The position numbers and the translations under genes were made by a program. The notes below the pieces were generated by a model, which saw only the letters and a program-made list of their open reading frames with translations, had not been told where the DNA came from and did not search any database. DNA of 64,000 nucleotides from NCBI GenBank assembly GCA_037833965.1, contig AP031357.1:4360001-4424000 (forward strand), given 5' to 3'. The DNA comes from Marchantia polymorpha subsp. ruderalis (taxonomy: Eukaryota; Streptophyta; Marchantiopsida; Marchantiales; Marchantiaceae). Shown piece after piece: positions 49,701-60,846 of the stretch; positions within the stretch are counted from its first letter, which is position 1; the number at the start of each line of letters is the position of its first letter.

Positions 49701-52339
49701 TCAAGGGAATACCTCGTGAGATGGTAGAACATAGTATTCCTTTAATTCCAGGTTCTCGACCTGTTAGACAAAAAGAGAGACGAATGAATCCTCAACTGCA
49801 GCTGTTGGTTAAGTCAGAGTTAGAAAGATTGTTGCAAGCGGGATTCATCAAACCAGTAGAAATTACAGATTGGGTTTCCCCTATGGTGTTGGTGAAGAAA
49901 AAAAATGGGAAATTAAGGGTTTGTGTGGATTATAGAAGACTCAATGCCTGCACGCAGAAGGATCACTTTCCCTTGCCTTTTATTACCCTAGTTTTGGAGG
50001 AAGTAGGTGGACATGCTAGATACAGCTTCATGGACGGATATTCAGGTTACAACCAAATCTCAATAGCTAGGCAGGACGTGCACAAGACAGCGTTCACGAC
50101 GCCATGGGGAACTTTTGTGTGGGTAGTAATGCCTTTTGGGTTGTGCAATGCTCCGGCCACCTTTCAGAGATTAGTTACTTATATTTTCTCTGATCTTTTG
50201 TACAAATCGATGACAGTCTTCATTGACGATTTTAGCACGCAATCTAGCATAGGTGAACATCTACAGTGTGTGAGAGAAGCTTTGATCAGATGTCGTAAAA
50301 TGCAATTAGCTTTGAATCCCGAAAAAACTTTCTTGGATGTTCAGAGGGGAGTTTTACTAGGTTACGTGGTCAGCGAGAAGGGACGGGAACCAGATCCAGA
50401 AAAAGTGGCAGTCATAGAGCAGTTGACAACTCCAACCAATGCTAAAGGAATAGCAAAGTTGTTAGGTCACGTTGGATGGTATCGGGAATTAATTCCAGAC
50501 TTTGCTACCCTAGTGATTCCCATCACTCAGATGCTGAAAAAAGACTCTAAGTTTGAATGGACAGAGTCTTGCGAAAGATCATTTCGGGAGGTAAAATCCA
50601 AGTTGAGTACATATCCTGTCTTAAGGCCACCCGATTGGAACAAACCGTTTCATGTTTTCTGTGATGCTAGCAATCTAGCAGTTGGAAGTGCATTATGCCA
50701 AGCAACAGGAGAGAAGAACAAGGATCAACCCATTGCTTATGCTAGCAAACAGTTAACACCAGCGGAGAGAAATTATTCTACCACTGAGAGGGAGTGTCTG
50801 GCTATGGTGTTTTCAGTCAAAAAATTTCGCCATTATCTCATGTGTAACCCGGTGGTGTTTTTTGTCGATCACATGGCTATCAAGTATCTAGTCAACAAGG
50901 CAGAATTAAGTGGGAGGTTAGCTAGGTGGGTCTTGTTGCTAGAAGAGTTCGACTACACCGTAGAGTACAAACCTGGTCGAATGCATTTACAAGCTGACCA
51001 TTTGTCAAGGCTTTCAGAGGAGATAGGAACTCGTCCGGTAGATGACAGGTTGATAGACGCAAGTCTTTTTGTAATTACGGCAAAGCCTGAGTGGTATGGA
51101 GGTATTGTAGAGTTTCTGACCACTCAAAAGTTATCAAGCGACTGGACGAAGGAAGAGAGGAGAAAAGTGAGAGTCAACAGTAGACATTTTATAGTGTTAG
51201 GTCATAGGCTGTTCAGGAGAGGTGCAGACGGAATATTGAGGAGGTGCGTGTCAGAGGTTGAAGTTCCATCAATACTAGAAGCTTGTCACGATAGCGCGTG
51301 TGGAGGGCATTTTTCTGGCAAGCTCACAGGTCAGAAGGTACTTCGAGCAGGTTACTTTTGGCCTACCTTATTTCAAGATTCCTACAGTTACGTCAAAAAA
51401 TGTGATGCTTGTCAAAGATATGCGAGAAACGATCTCAGAATGGAGATGCCTCTTCAGGTGTCCTTACCTTTGGTCCCTTTTGAGAAGTGGGGGATTGATT
51501 ACATTGGCGAGATTCATCCCCATTCATCGAGAGGCATGGCTTACATTGTAGTTGCAACTGAATACTTGACTAAGTGGGCAGAAGCTAAGGCGGTGAAAGC
51601 AAACACAGCTGCCCATGCCGCCACATTCATGTACGAGAATATCATTTCGAGGTTTGGATGTCCAAGGATTTTGGTTAGTGATAGGGGGACCCATTTCTTG
51701 AATGAGATGTTTCAAGATTTAACTGATAGGTTTAAGATAGACCATAGGAAAACAACTCCTTATCATCCGCAGACAAATGGCCAGACAGAACGAGTCAATG
51801 GAATATTGGTGAGCATATTGCGCAAGACAGTTTTTGACTCGAAGAGGGATTGGGATTCCAAGCTTACGGCGGCATTGTGGGCTTATCGGACAACTTTCAA
51901 GGTAACAACGCAAGCAACACCATTTTCGTTAGTGTATGGGTTGGAAGCTACTCTTCCAATTGAGTTTGAGGTGGAATCACTCCGAGTGGCAGTGCAGTCA
52001 CGGCTTACAACCAGTCAATCGTTACTAGATAGGTTCACAATGTTAGCAGAGCTTGATGAGAGGAGGAGAATGAGTGCTCAACACATTGAGGCCATTCAAA
52101 GGAGGAGAAAGATCGCCTTCGACAAGAAACATAAGACGAGAACACTTAGAGCAGGTATGATGGTGATGATTCAAGATGCTCGAAAACTTGATTTTCCGGG
52201 AAAATTTGATGCTGTATGGTTAGGGCCGTATCTTGTTAGAGAGGCATTTACAAACAATTCAGTACAGCTAGAGACCTTGAATGGAGAAATTTTTCCTACT
52301 CGCACGTCAGGCAGTCGATGTAAGGAATATAGAGCATAG
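46702..52339 (+). pseudogene. pol: gag-pol, 3' fragment, element 2: Gag core, protease, RT, RNase H, integrase
   Basis: This continues 14126-14685 in phase and is open for about 1878 codons. Counting from 46730: Gag core at 1-110; zinc knuckle CVQCNLPGHTRQFC near 222 and a shorter Cys/His site CSNCGGNHPSDEC near 303; protease DGGSG near 645; RT FIDDF near 1163; RNase H CDASNLAVG near 1309 and ADHLSRL near 1425; integrase HHCC from about 1519 and D-D-E in IDYIGE, VSDRGTHF and GQTERVNG (about 1588-1683). There is no chromodomain. Unlike R1/R2, gag and pol share one frame with no stop. The coding part looks undamaged apart from element 3. Confidence 0.92.
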
Positions 52340-52396
52340 ATGCTAACTAGCTGGGAGCTAGAGATTCTGGATCCATCCCCTGATGGTCGCCAATTA
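52340..52396 (+). other. Element 2 segment between pol and the 3' LTR, no clear polypurine tract
   Basis: Only 57 bp separate the pol stop from the LTR. The bases just before TGTGAG are GATGGTCGCCAATTA, not a purine run. The best purine-rich stretch is GGGAGCTAGAGA near 52352-52363. The usual tract has been lost or replaced, or lies further upstream. Confidence 0.6.
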
Positions 52397-52600
52397 TGTG
52401 AGTTCAATTATGAACTCAATTAAATAATTAGCATTAGTTAGTATGATATATTAGGGACTTCAGACAAAGAAAAGAAAAGAAAAATTATTTAATAGAGTAG
52501 TAGTAGGTTAGTAGTAGTTAGTAACGTAAGTAGACGTAGATTATTTATGGAATGTATCTGTTAAGTATCAAGAACGGGCCTGGCAAGAGAGACGTCGCAG

Positions 52601-53116
52601 GTGAAGGACGAGGAGGAAAGGCGGAGGGCAGAGGGTCTCCGGACCATTGAGAAGGAGAAAGATGGAGAGAAAGAGAGGGAGCGGGATAAAATACGGGATA
52701 AGGATAGGGAGCGAGAGAAGGAAAGGGAGAAAATTCGCGAGAAGGAGAAGCTGAAGTCTAAAGAGAAAGATCGAGATTCCGAGAAGAAGAAGGATAGGGC
52801 AAAGGACCCAGAGAAGGAAAAGGATGGTAGAATCAGAGACCACGACAGGGATAGAGGGAAGGAACATGAACGAGAAAAGGAGAGGGTGAAGGATTTAGAC
52901 AGAGAAAGGGATAAGGAGAGAGACAGAGGTGGGGACAAGGACAAGAAAAAAGAGAAGGATCGATCTAAGAAAGACAGAGACAAAGACAGGGACAAGGAGA
53001 GAGAACGAGAGGAGAAGGATCGTCAGAAGTCGCGATTAAAGGAGAAAGACCGTGGAAGAGATCATGAACGGGACAGGGATGGAAGAGAAAAAGAGCGAGA
53101 TCATGAGCGAGGATAA
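52601..53116 (+). CDS. Charged KE/RD-repeat frame, second copy, 171 aa
   Basis: This is the 3' LTR copy of 10710-11225. It differs by Gln to Arg near residue 133. Low-complexity, unrecognised. Confidence 0.4.
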   Translation: MKDEEERRRAEGLRTIEKEKDGEKERERDKIRDKDREREKEREKIREKEKLKSKEKDRDSEKKKDRAKDPEKEKDGRIRDHDRDRGKEHEREKERVKDLDRERDKERDRGGDKDKKKEKDRSKKDRDKDRDKEREREEKDRQKSRLKEKDRGRDHERDRDGREKERDHERG

Positions 53117-53324
53117 TTCAGAGAGTGAGGATGAGGAGGAAGAGCAAGAGGAAGACGGGGGAGAGGACGAGGTCACGGAGGGTTCTGCAAGAGTGTGCTG
53201 GATTAATTCGGAAGAATCAACGGAGAAACTAGGGGACATTCAAGTGGTGGATCGAGCGTTTTTGCACGGGGATATTGTGGCAAAGGCAAATGATCCGTTG
53301 GGGCAGACAGGAACAGTGGTGTGA
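53052..53324 (+). pseudogene. UBE2O/PHO2-like fragment, second copy
   Basis: This is the 3' LTR copy of 11161-11433, with Lys to Glu just before VTEGSARVCW. VVDRAFLHGD and DPLGQTGTVV are unchanged. The frame ends at the same TGA, so the break predates insertion of element 2. Confidence 0.5.
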
Positions 53325-53791
53325 CGTCTTCGTCGGGGGTAGTCTCGAGAACAGTCGAGTGAGTGAGAGCGCGAGAGTGAGTCGGTGAGTGAGTGCTAGA
53401 TGGGGATCGGCTGACATGGAAACTTGGTTCGATGAGAAGGAAATGGTAGGCTGAGGTGTACGCCGTGTGCAATGTCGTCCCGGTGTTGTGCACGAATGGT
53501 GGCTGTACCTAGATCGAAGGAGCTCGGATCAGAGGATGAGTGGTTGATGATAACTTCTACGGGCCGGTACAAGAGATGGAGCTCGTTGATGGGATCGTAA
53601 AGCGGAAGTGGCTGTAGAGTGTCTTGGTACTGTCTTTTTGTTACATGTGTTGTTTGGAGGCCAGTACACGGTCAGGGTTGGTCTAATTTCACGGTGAGCT
53701 CCTTAAAGGACTAGACAACGGAGTGCCTGCGGGCCGGGCAAGTGGTGAGACCTAGTTTGCTCACCAGAGGAGAGGACATTGTGAGGATACG

Positions 53792-54370
53792 ATGCCGGTA
53801 TGGGTCATTCTTTTGGTGGCCGGAGTTCTCATAGTCGCAGCGTTTGTCCTTGTGATTGCTATTCATATTCTGGACGTACACGCTGAACAGCAATGTGCCC
53901 ACCTTCATGATCTCACTCAGCGCTCCTTGCAGCAAAACCAAATTCCCAGTCCTTATCAGTACCGTGGTGGAGAATCGCAACTTTGTTGCGTTTGTGGCAG
54001 TGTGCGATTTCGTCGTTCTCAGACAAGTAGTGGAAACAACTCGTTATCACGATCGAAAAGCAGTTCTAGAACAGGATCGGCCGGGGGCCTCTTGCAGCCA
54101 CTAGTGGATGCAGCCTGTGGGAAGACGTCTTTGGGTTCGGGATCTATAGAATTCTTATCTGGACTCTCTAGTAGACGACACGGAATGGCGAGTGGTCTGC
54201 AAGGGGGTTGGTTCAATGCTCGCAATCTCTTCAAGAAATCTTCAGGCAGTCGGGAGTCCCAGAAAAAAATCAGATGCAGAAACTACACAAGATTTTGTGT
54301 CGCTGGCAGCCGCAGCGTCTTCAGCGTCTTCGGGGAGCTCGAGTTCAGCTGCAGCTTTCGCTTCCGCTAG
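53792..54370 (+). CDS. Membrane-segment frame, second copy, 192 aa
   Basis: This is the 3' LTR copy of 11901-12479 with the same protein sequence. Unrecognised. Confidence 0.3.
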   Translation: MPVWVILLVAGVLIVAAFVLVIAIHILDVHAEQQCAHLHDLTQRSLQQNQIPSPYQYRGGESQLCCVCGSVRFRRSQTSSGNNSLSRSKSSSRTGSAGGLLQPLVDAACGKTSLGSGSIEFLSGLSSRRHGMASGLQGGWFNARNLFKKSSGSRESQKKIRCRNYTRFCVAGSRSVFSVFGELEFSCSFRFR

Positions 54371-54791
54371 TCGGACTGTAGGGGGATCTGGTTCTAGTTC
54401 TATGACCACAATCACAGCAACAATTACAACCACTAGCGCTCCTTCGAGTATTTCTCCGTCTACAAATGCTGGAACACAGGCTTCGGGTAGTCATGGAACT
54501 GACGAAGCGACTTACAAGCCAGCTTCTCAACGAAGACTCGTGCTAGAAATTCTGATGTCTCCATCAAGCACACTTGATGGTCAAGGAGGTTCTATACCCC
54601 GGCCCACGGGAGTAAGACTAAAATTAGAGACGAATGCTAGTTTAGAAAGCCTGGCAAGCCTTGCGGCTGCAGCGTCCTCTGGTGTGGCTAGTTCTCACCA
54701 GCCTCCGGAAGCAGACTCGGAAGCAGGTCTCTCTACAGCGGGGATTTCTACAGCAGCAGCGTCCGCCTGCTGTCCAGTGCCTGCAGATTGA
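54192..54791 (+). CDS. Ser/Ala/Thr-rich frame, second copy, 199 aa
   Basis: This is the 3' LTR copy of 12301-12900, with one Gly to Ser change. It overlaps the previous frame. Unrecognised. Confidence 0.3.
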   Translation: MVCKGVGSMLAISSRNLQAVGSPRKKSDAETTQDFVSLAAAASSASSGSSSSAAAFASASRTVGGSGSSSMTTITATITTTSAPSSISPSTNAGTQASGSHGTDEATYKPASQRRLVLEILMSPSSTLDGQGGSIPRPTGVRLKLETNASLESLASLAAAASSGVASSHQPPEADSEAGLSTAGISTAAASACCPVPAD

Positions 54792-54859
54792 TTTAAACGT
54801 CAGCAAGGAGGGTAGTTTTCCAGGAGGATACGGTTCCTCGTGTAGGGCCTCTGGTACAG

Positions 54860-55063
54860 TTGTCAAATCAGGCAACGTCCAGGCAGATGCTGGCAGCCTC
54901 GAATACGGCTACAGATGCTGATTCTGAGGACAGGAATTCCAGTGCTTTTGCAGACCCTTTCACAACACTGGAGGATGAGCAGACTCAATCGTCAGCAGAT
55001 GACAAGCAAAGGTTTGAGGGTCAGCGTGGTCACTTACCAAACTTCGAAGACTTGGATAGATAA
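54860..55063 (+). CDS. Short acidic frame, second copy, 67 aa
   Basis: This is the 3' LTR copy of 12969-13172 with an identical protein. Function unknown. Confidence 0.25.
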   Translation: MSNQATSRQMLAASNTATDADSEDRNSSAFADPFTTLEDEQTQSSADDKQRFEGQRGHLPNFEDLDR

Positions 55064-55424
55064 TGTGGATAAGGTTGGATAGGATAGGGTGCCAGGTGTT
55101 ACTTTGGTTGTAACTCCCTGGATTTCCGGGGTGCCTCGGAGGAGGCTCCGTGTTGCTTATAAGGCAGCTCCGTGTTGCTTATAGGGCAGTCTCGTGTTGG
55201 TGTTTGGAGATTCGACTTTGAGAGAGTAGGAACGGGGCTATAGCCTCAGTGTGGGTTGTCCTGGATTCATAGTGTAGGAACTGAGCGCGGCTCTCTTTAC
55301 AGTTGGTTAAGAGAACTTGGTTGGGTAGAGAGAATGGAGAGTTGTGGTGGCTAAGGTAGATATATGTGCAGGCTTGGACCCCCACCCGGACTACAACGCT
55401 AAGGGTGGGAGATAAAAGCTCACA

Positions 55425-55429
55425 GTGCG
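55425..55429. repeat. Target-site duplication GTGCG, right copy
   Basis: This matches 10501-10505 and directly follows the CTCACA end of element 2. Confidence 0.93.
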
Positions 55430-57968
55430 GCTACCTCAGCCGATTACTAAACATTCCTACCCAAAGTATAAAGGGAGTGGGGATGACAACGATGCAGATT
55501 CATACATCAAGTTGTTCGAATCGGTGTCTATTGCCAATCGCGAGATCGCAGACGACGACCGACTAAGGATCTTTCCAAGCCTTCTGCGGAAGAAAGCGAG
55601 GAGTTGGTACAATCACGAGAGCATCGACCCGACTGGGTTGACAACATGGGCCCAGCTGAAGGAGAAGTTCCTTCGCCGCTTCCGTGAGCTCGGCTACGAC
55701 AGTCGGGTATTGACAAAGTTACGTAATTTGCAGCGAGAGAAGAAGGAGAGTCTGCGTGACTACACTGAGAGGTTTCTGGACCTCCTTGACAGAATACCGA
55801 AAACAGGACCAGGGTCCCCTTTCTCGGTACAACAAGCTGTGGACTGGTACGTGACCGGCTTAACTCGGGAGATGGAGACTTTTTGCCAACGCAGCAAGTG
55901 CGACACTATTGAGGATGTGATTGCATCGGCAGAAGCCTTCGAAACTTCCACTCTCAACCGAAGAGGGAGAGAGAGACGGGAGTCAAAGGAGCGAAAACCG
56001 AAGGGAGGGCGAAGACGACGTAGAGGTACAACTCCGTCATCGGAAGAATCGTCTTCGGACGAGAACCGTTCCTCATCCGAAGAAGAGGAAACCTCATCGT
56101 CGGAGGAGGAAAAGAAGAGGAAGAAGCATGGGGCAGCGAAGAAGAAGGGCACCCGACGAGTGACTACGGACAGAGCGCCGGGAGACATAGCCTCGAAGAT
56201 GGAGACCCTCGTGAAGGACTTCGCCGACCTCAAGGTTCAAGTGGTAGGCGGGCATGATCGCCGAAAATCACCCGGGAGAGTGCGAGCGAACTTATGGTGT
56301 ACTACGTGCGGGGCGGTGGGACATGCAAACACCGAGTGCCTTACCACCCGTCTGTCATATCCAGTCAACGCAGTAGAGTGGGCACAACCGTACTATGGAG
56401 AGCACCCCCAGTACTATGGAGAGGCTAGCGAAGAGACAGCCTACGCCGTCCAGTCGGTTCCCACCCCTACTGCAGTTTCAGCAATGCAAGTCCCACGATA
56501 TCATCCGGTGGATCGGGCCACTACAGTACCCGTGAGGCGGAGAGCACCTCCAGGGACGTTTGACCCACCGCCACCGCGAGCTTGTTATAACTGCGGGGAA
56601 GTTGGACACTTCTCACCGCAGTGTCCCCATCCAAAAAGGCGAAACGATTATGTTCCGACATGTAGTAATTGCAAGAAGACCGGGCATACTGCGCCAGAGT
56701 GTGATCAGCCACCAGTTCCTCGGCCAGCGGTACGATTTGTGAACCCTCCCACCAAGGAGGAGGTCCAAGTTAACCAGGTCGAAGTAGGTTCAGACGGGGA
56801 TGACGAAGACGAAGAATGGCCGGCGGAAGAGGTTATGTGCGCACGGGTCGAAACTCGTAGTTCCAAGAAATCGAAGGAGCAAGAGCGTGACACTCGCAAG
56901 CACGAACGGAGAACCGACGACCGGACGGGAAAAGGGAAGGAGAAGACATCCAGCAAGTCCGACTTGCGACCTGCACGGAAGTCTTCGGTTACACGAGAGG
57001 CACCAGCAGTGCGCCCCCATACAGCAGTCGAGGATGAGCCAGTTCGCTTGCTGAAACGGGACTATGCTCCGGATATCCGCAACGAGGTAACCAACCTGTT
57101 GAAGGAAGCGATCCGCACTCAAAAGGACCCACCGCGGCCACACTTGCCATCCTTCCTTGGGGCGAAGTTGGCAGCCACCGTGGAACCTCGCAGAGCGTCG
57201 CCGCCGACCCCGGCGACCCAACGCGCCCACTATGACTTGGTCGAAGATCTCGGGAGTCAGATAGTGAACATCACGTTCAAGCAGCTCCTGGAGGACAACA
57301 AGACGTATCGAAGAATGTTGATGCTTTCGCTACGACGTCCGCGGAAGCCGCGCGCATCCACATCCTCTCAAGTATATCAAGTGGAGAGCGAAGACCAAGG
57401 GCCACCAGAGATCGATGTGGAAATAGCAGGGTGTTGTGTACGCAGGGTACCAATCGACTCTGGATCAGGAGTCAACATAATGACGGAGGATACCGCGAGA
57501 GCCTTGGGGTTCAGTCAATACGAACCCTCAAAGCGTGTGTTGAGATTAGCGGATCAGACGCGGAGGATGCCTGCAGGTATGCTGCGCAATGTCAAAACAA
57601 TCATCGGTGGTGCGGACTTTCGGTTGACGTATATCATCCTTCAACCGATGATGAAGCAGGGCTATGACGTTCTGCTCGGGCGACCATGGCTATATGGCGC
57701 ACAAGTCAGATGTGATTGGCGAAGGCATCGCCTTAAGTTTCCCCATCCTTCGGAACCGACCAAGACCATTACGGTGCCCTGGAATAGGGTCAGACACGAA
57801 GGAGAGACCCCATCGACAAGTGCAGGTTACACATCGGGCGGGGACAGTGAGTCGACCGCGCGATCGGATTCCAGTGGTACCGAATCCGATTATTTCGTGG
57901 GATTCGTTGCCTGCTGTTCGGTGGGAGAAGAAGAAGAGCCGGAAGCTATTCAGCCGGAAGACGAATAG
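55430..57968 (+). pseudogene. gag: gag-protease, 3' fragment, element 1
   Basis: This continues 10210-10505 in phase (Asn-Val-Arg-Leu-Pro across the junction, as in the uninterrupted element 3 gag). It contains the Gag core, Ser/Glu-rich tract, three CCHC knuckles (residues about 388, 483 and 509 of the whole frame) and protease DSGSG near 774. It is open throughout to UAG 57966-57968, unlike element 3, where CGA has become TGA. Only the insertion of element 2 disables it. Confidence 0.9.
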
Positions 57969-57974
57969 CAATTA
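57966..57974 (+). promoter_or_regulatory. UAG CAA UUA readthrough site, element 1
   Basis: GAA UAG CAA UUA, with pol open in the same phase after the stop. The context is identical to element 3. Confidence 0.72.
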
Positions 57975-60809
57975 ACGGTGGGACTGGGAAGGAGTGAGAC
58001 GAGTCACACCGAGGGCATTGTCGACCCTAGTGACTGTCACGAAGTACAACTCAGTCCCGATAAGTGCTTGAAGGTATCAAGCACAGTGAGAGGAGACGAG
58101 CTAAGGAAAGTACAGGCATTCCTTAGCCATTATGTCGACGTCTTCGCCTGGAAGATCGAAGACATGAAGGGGATACCTGCACGGTATGGGGAACACCGTA
58201 TCGATTTACTGGACGACTCAGTACCCATACGACAGCGCCAGTATCGCCTCAACCCAAAATACTCCTTGCTAGTTAAGGAGGAGATAGATAAGTACTTAAG
58301 TGCTGGTATTATTTACCCAGTGCTCAGCAGTGAATGGGTGTCGCCGATTGTTATCGTACCCAAGAAGTTGACGGGTAAGATACGAGTGTGTCAGGATTTC
58401 CGGAAGTTGAATGCAGCAACACGCAAGGATCATCACCCGTTGCCGTTCACGGATGCCATTCTAGACCATGTCGCAGGACATGAATGCTATAGCTTCCTGG
58501 ACGGGTTCTCAGGTTACAATCAGGTGTCTATCCGGGAACAGGACAAGGATAAAACTACGTTCACAACCGACTGGGGAACTTACGCATACCACAAGATGCC
58601 CTTCGGTTTGTGCAACGCGCCTGCCACCTTTCAACGGATGATGACCAATATCTTCCAGGAACAACTGAGGAAGTTCCTGGAAATATTCATAGATGACTTC
58701 TGTGTCTTTGGGAAGCGGTCTGAACACCTAAGTCACTTGAAGCAGACCTTCGATAAATGTAGAGAGAGCAGTTTATCGCTGCATCCCGAGAAGTGCTTTT
58801 TCTTTATGACTAGTGGGATCTTGTTGGGTCATCGAGTCTCGGCAGACGGCATTGCGGTGGACATCGAGAAGGTCAAGGTTATACTCGAGCTTGAGCCACC
58901 CACGAATCTAAGAGAGCTGCGAGCATTCCTGGGTCATGTGGGCTACTACCGAAGATTCATACACCTGTATGCAATACTGGCGGCGGACCTGACCAAGTTG
59001 TTGAAGAAGGACGAGCCTTATGCCTGGGGTGCGAACCAGCAGTCAGCATTTGAGGCTCTTAAAGCGAAACTCACGACTGCTCCCGTGCTAAGGAGTCCAG
59101 ACTGGAATCGACCATTCCATGTTTACGTTGACACATCTGCATTCGCCATCGGTGTAGTACTGAGTCAAAAGGATGACAACAAAAAGGACTACCCGATTTA
59201 TTTCGCGAGCCGACAGCTGTCTCTAGCAGAGCGGAAGTACACCACGACGGAGAGAGAAGCGTTGGGGATGGTGTACTCCTGTAAAAAGTTCCGTCACTAC
59301 CTAATCTGCTACGAGTTTGTGTTCCATGTGGACCACTACGCATTGCAACACCTAGTCAAGAAAGCCGACCTATCCGGTCGGATCGCCAGGTGGGTGTTGT
59401 TGCTACAAGAGTTCACCTACACAGTCCAGACCAGGAAAGGGGTGCACCACGAAAATGCGGATTACTTATCCCGATTATGGACCCAGCCGACAGAGGAGGA
59501 ATTGGTGGACGATTTTCCAGATGAAGAGTTGTTTCAGTTGTCTGCGGGGCATGAGTCCCGCTATGCCGACCTGTATCGATATCTGCTAACCCTTCAGTGT
59601 CCCGTAGGCATGGATTTGGAACAGCGAACTGTCTTTATTCATAAGGCAGGCCCGTACCAACTCCAGCAGGGGGTTTTGTTCAAGAAGATGGCAGATGAGC
59701 GCTTATGCAGATGCCTGGAGGAATCAGAGGTACCAAGAATAGTGAGTGCGATGCATACAGAGGAGGCGGGTGGACACTATGCCACCAGGAACACGGTCAC
59801 AAAAATTCTAAATGCGGGGTATTGGTGGCCGACCATGTTTAAGGATGTTCTCGATTACATCCGCAAGTGCGACAGTTGCCAGAGGACGGGGAGACCAACG
59901 CCTACAACACGCTGGCCCCTGACTCCCATCATGCCTCTAGCACCTTTCGAAAAGTGGGGCATTGACTTTGTAGGGCCGATACAACCAGTGACTAGAAGCA
60001 CACGAAGGCGCTACATTCTGGTAGCAACGGACTACGCCACCAAAATGGTGGAGGCCAGGGCCACCAGAAGGGATGATGCTGCCACAGTGGCATCCTTCTT
60101 GTTTGAGTCGATTATCACACGCTACGGATGTCCCTTAGAGCTAGTCAGCGACCGGGGCACGCATTTTCTGAATCAGATCATCGAAGATCTGACACGGTAT
60201 TTCCACATCAAGCACCGGAAGACTACTCCATACAATCCCAAGGCGAATGGACTGACGGAGAAGTCCAATGGTCTGCTGTGTAAAATACTACTCAAGGTCA
60301 CGGTGAATCACGCTCACGATTGGGATACGAAGCTAGCAGCCGCACTATGGGCGTACTGCACAGCTGAGAAGATCACGACCAAACAGACACCATACTTTCT
60401 GGTGTATGGGCAACACCCGATCCTCCCGATCGAATTTGAAGTACCCACCCAACGAACGTTGGATTTGCAGAGGATGGGCGCAGAGGAGAGTCAGCTCTAC
60501 AGGTTACAGGAGGTCACGCTGCTGGATGAGAGGAGACGAGACGCCGAAGATCGCACCAGGAAAATCCAGCTCCGCCGGAAGGAGAGATACGATAAAAAGA
60601 TCAAACCTGTACTCCTGCAGGCGGGTGATTTGGCATTACTCTACGACAGCAGGCATGCCAGATTCCCAGGCAAACTGCACCTAAGATGGATGGGACCTTA
60701 CAGGGTTGTCGAAGTCTTCTCGAATGGATCCATCCAACTTGCGGACTTGGCCGGCGATTTGTTAGGCACCCGAGTGAACGGGTGGCGGTTGAAGAAATAC
60801 CACATGTGA
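57969..60809 (+). CDS. pol: pol: RT, RNase H, integrase, element 1, open
   Basis: This is the R1 pol, open for 946 codons after the UAG. RT carries FIDDF, RNase H VDTSAFAIG and ENADYLSRL, and integrase the HHCC zinc site with D-D-E at IDFVGP, VSDRGTHF and LTEKSNG; the end is NGWRLKKYHM. It keeps the GAC and TAC codons lost in element 3, so it is the better R1 reference. One unusual residue is Cys in WAYCTAEK, where elements 3 and 4 have Arg. Translation depends on gag upstream, which is split, so it is probably not expressed normally. Confidence 0.9.
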   Translation, partial: QLTVGLGRSETSHTEGIVDPSDCHEVQLSPDKCLKVSSTVRGDELRKVQAFLSHYVDVFAWKIEDMKGIPARYGEHRIDLLDDSVPIRQRQYRLNPKYSLLVKEEIDKYLSAGIIYPVLSSEWVSPIVIVPKKLTGKIRVCQDFRKLNAATRKDHHPLPFTDAILDHVAGHECYSFLDGFSGYNQVSIREQDKDKTTFTTDWGTYAYHKMPFGLCNAPATFQRMMTNIFQEQLRKFLEIFIDDFCVFGKRSEHLSHLKQTFDKCRESSLSLHPEKCFFFMTSGILLGHRVSADGIAVDIEKVKVILELEPPTNLRELRAFLGHVGYYRRFIHLYAILAADLTKLLKKDEPYAWGANQQSAFEALKAKLTTAPVLRSPDWNRPFHVYVDTSAFAIGVVLSQKDDNKKDYPIYFASRQLSLAERKYTTTEREALGMVYSCKKFRHYLICYEFVFHVDHYALQHLVKKADLSGRIARWVLLLQEFTYTVQTRKGVHHENADYLSRLWTQPTEEELVDDFPDEELFQLSAGHESRYADLYRYLLTLQCPVGMDLEQRTVFIHKAGPYQLQQGVLFKKMADERLCRCLEESEVPRIVSAMHTEEAGGHYATRNTVTKILNAGYWWPTMFKDVLDYIRKCDSCQRTGRPTPTTRWPLTPIMPLAPFEKWGIDFVGPIQPVTRSTRRRYILVATDYATKMVEARATRRDDAATVASFLFESIITRYGCPLELVSDRGTHFLNQIIEDLTRYFHIKHRKTTPYNPKANGLTEKSNGLLCKILLKVTVNHAHDWDTKLAAALWAYCTAEKITTKQTPYFLVYGQHPILPIEFEVPTQRTLDLQRMGAEESQLYRLQEVTLLDERRRDAEDRTRKIQLRRKERYDKKIKPVLLQAGDLALLYDSRHARFPGKLHLRWMGPYRVVEVFSNGSIQLADLAGDLLGTRVNGWRLKKYHM

Positions 60810-60833
60810 GTGTTCGCGTGGGCGCTCACAATT

Positions 60834-60844
60834 GAGGAGGGGAG
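60834..60844 (+). promoter_or_regulatory. Polypurine tract, element 1
   Basis: GAGGAGGGGAG is followed by CA and the LTR at 60847. One base differs from elements 3 and 4. Confidence 0.84.
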
Positions 60845-60846
60845 CA

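Larger units (their letters stand above)
10506..55424 (+). mobile_element. Element 2: R3-family Ty3/gypsy retrotransposon, split by element 3
   Basis: Element 2 has LTRs at 10506-13670 and 52397-55424 and a primer site at 13675-13694. A single Gag-Pol frame lies at 14126-14685 and 46702-52339. Without element 3 it would be about 12.9 kb. The frame is continuous across the element 3 site and adds up to 2066 codons with the stop. The LTRs differ at about ten single sites plus a 137-bp length difference. Base composition is more A+T-rich in its pol than in the R1/R2 elements, and it is not closely related to them. Confidence 0.92.
52397..55424 (+). repeat. Element 2 3' LTR, 3028 bp
   Basis: This copies the 5' LTR with about ten substitutions. 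It lacks about 137 bp between roughly 55305 and 55320. It contains second copies of the host-like frames, the terminal hairpin (52399-52418) and the TATA-bearing tandem repeat. Confidence 0.92.
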
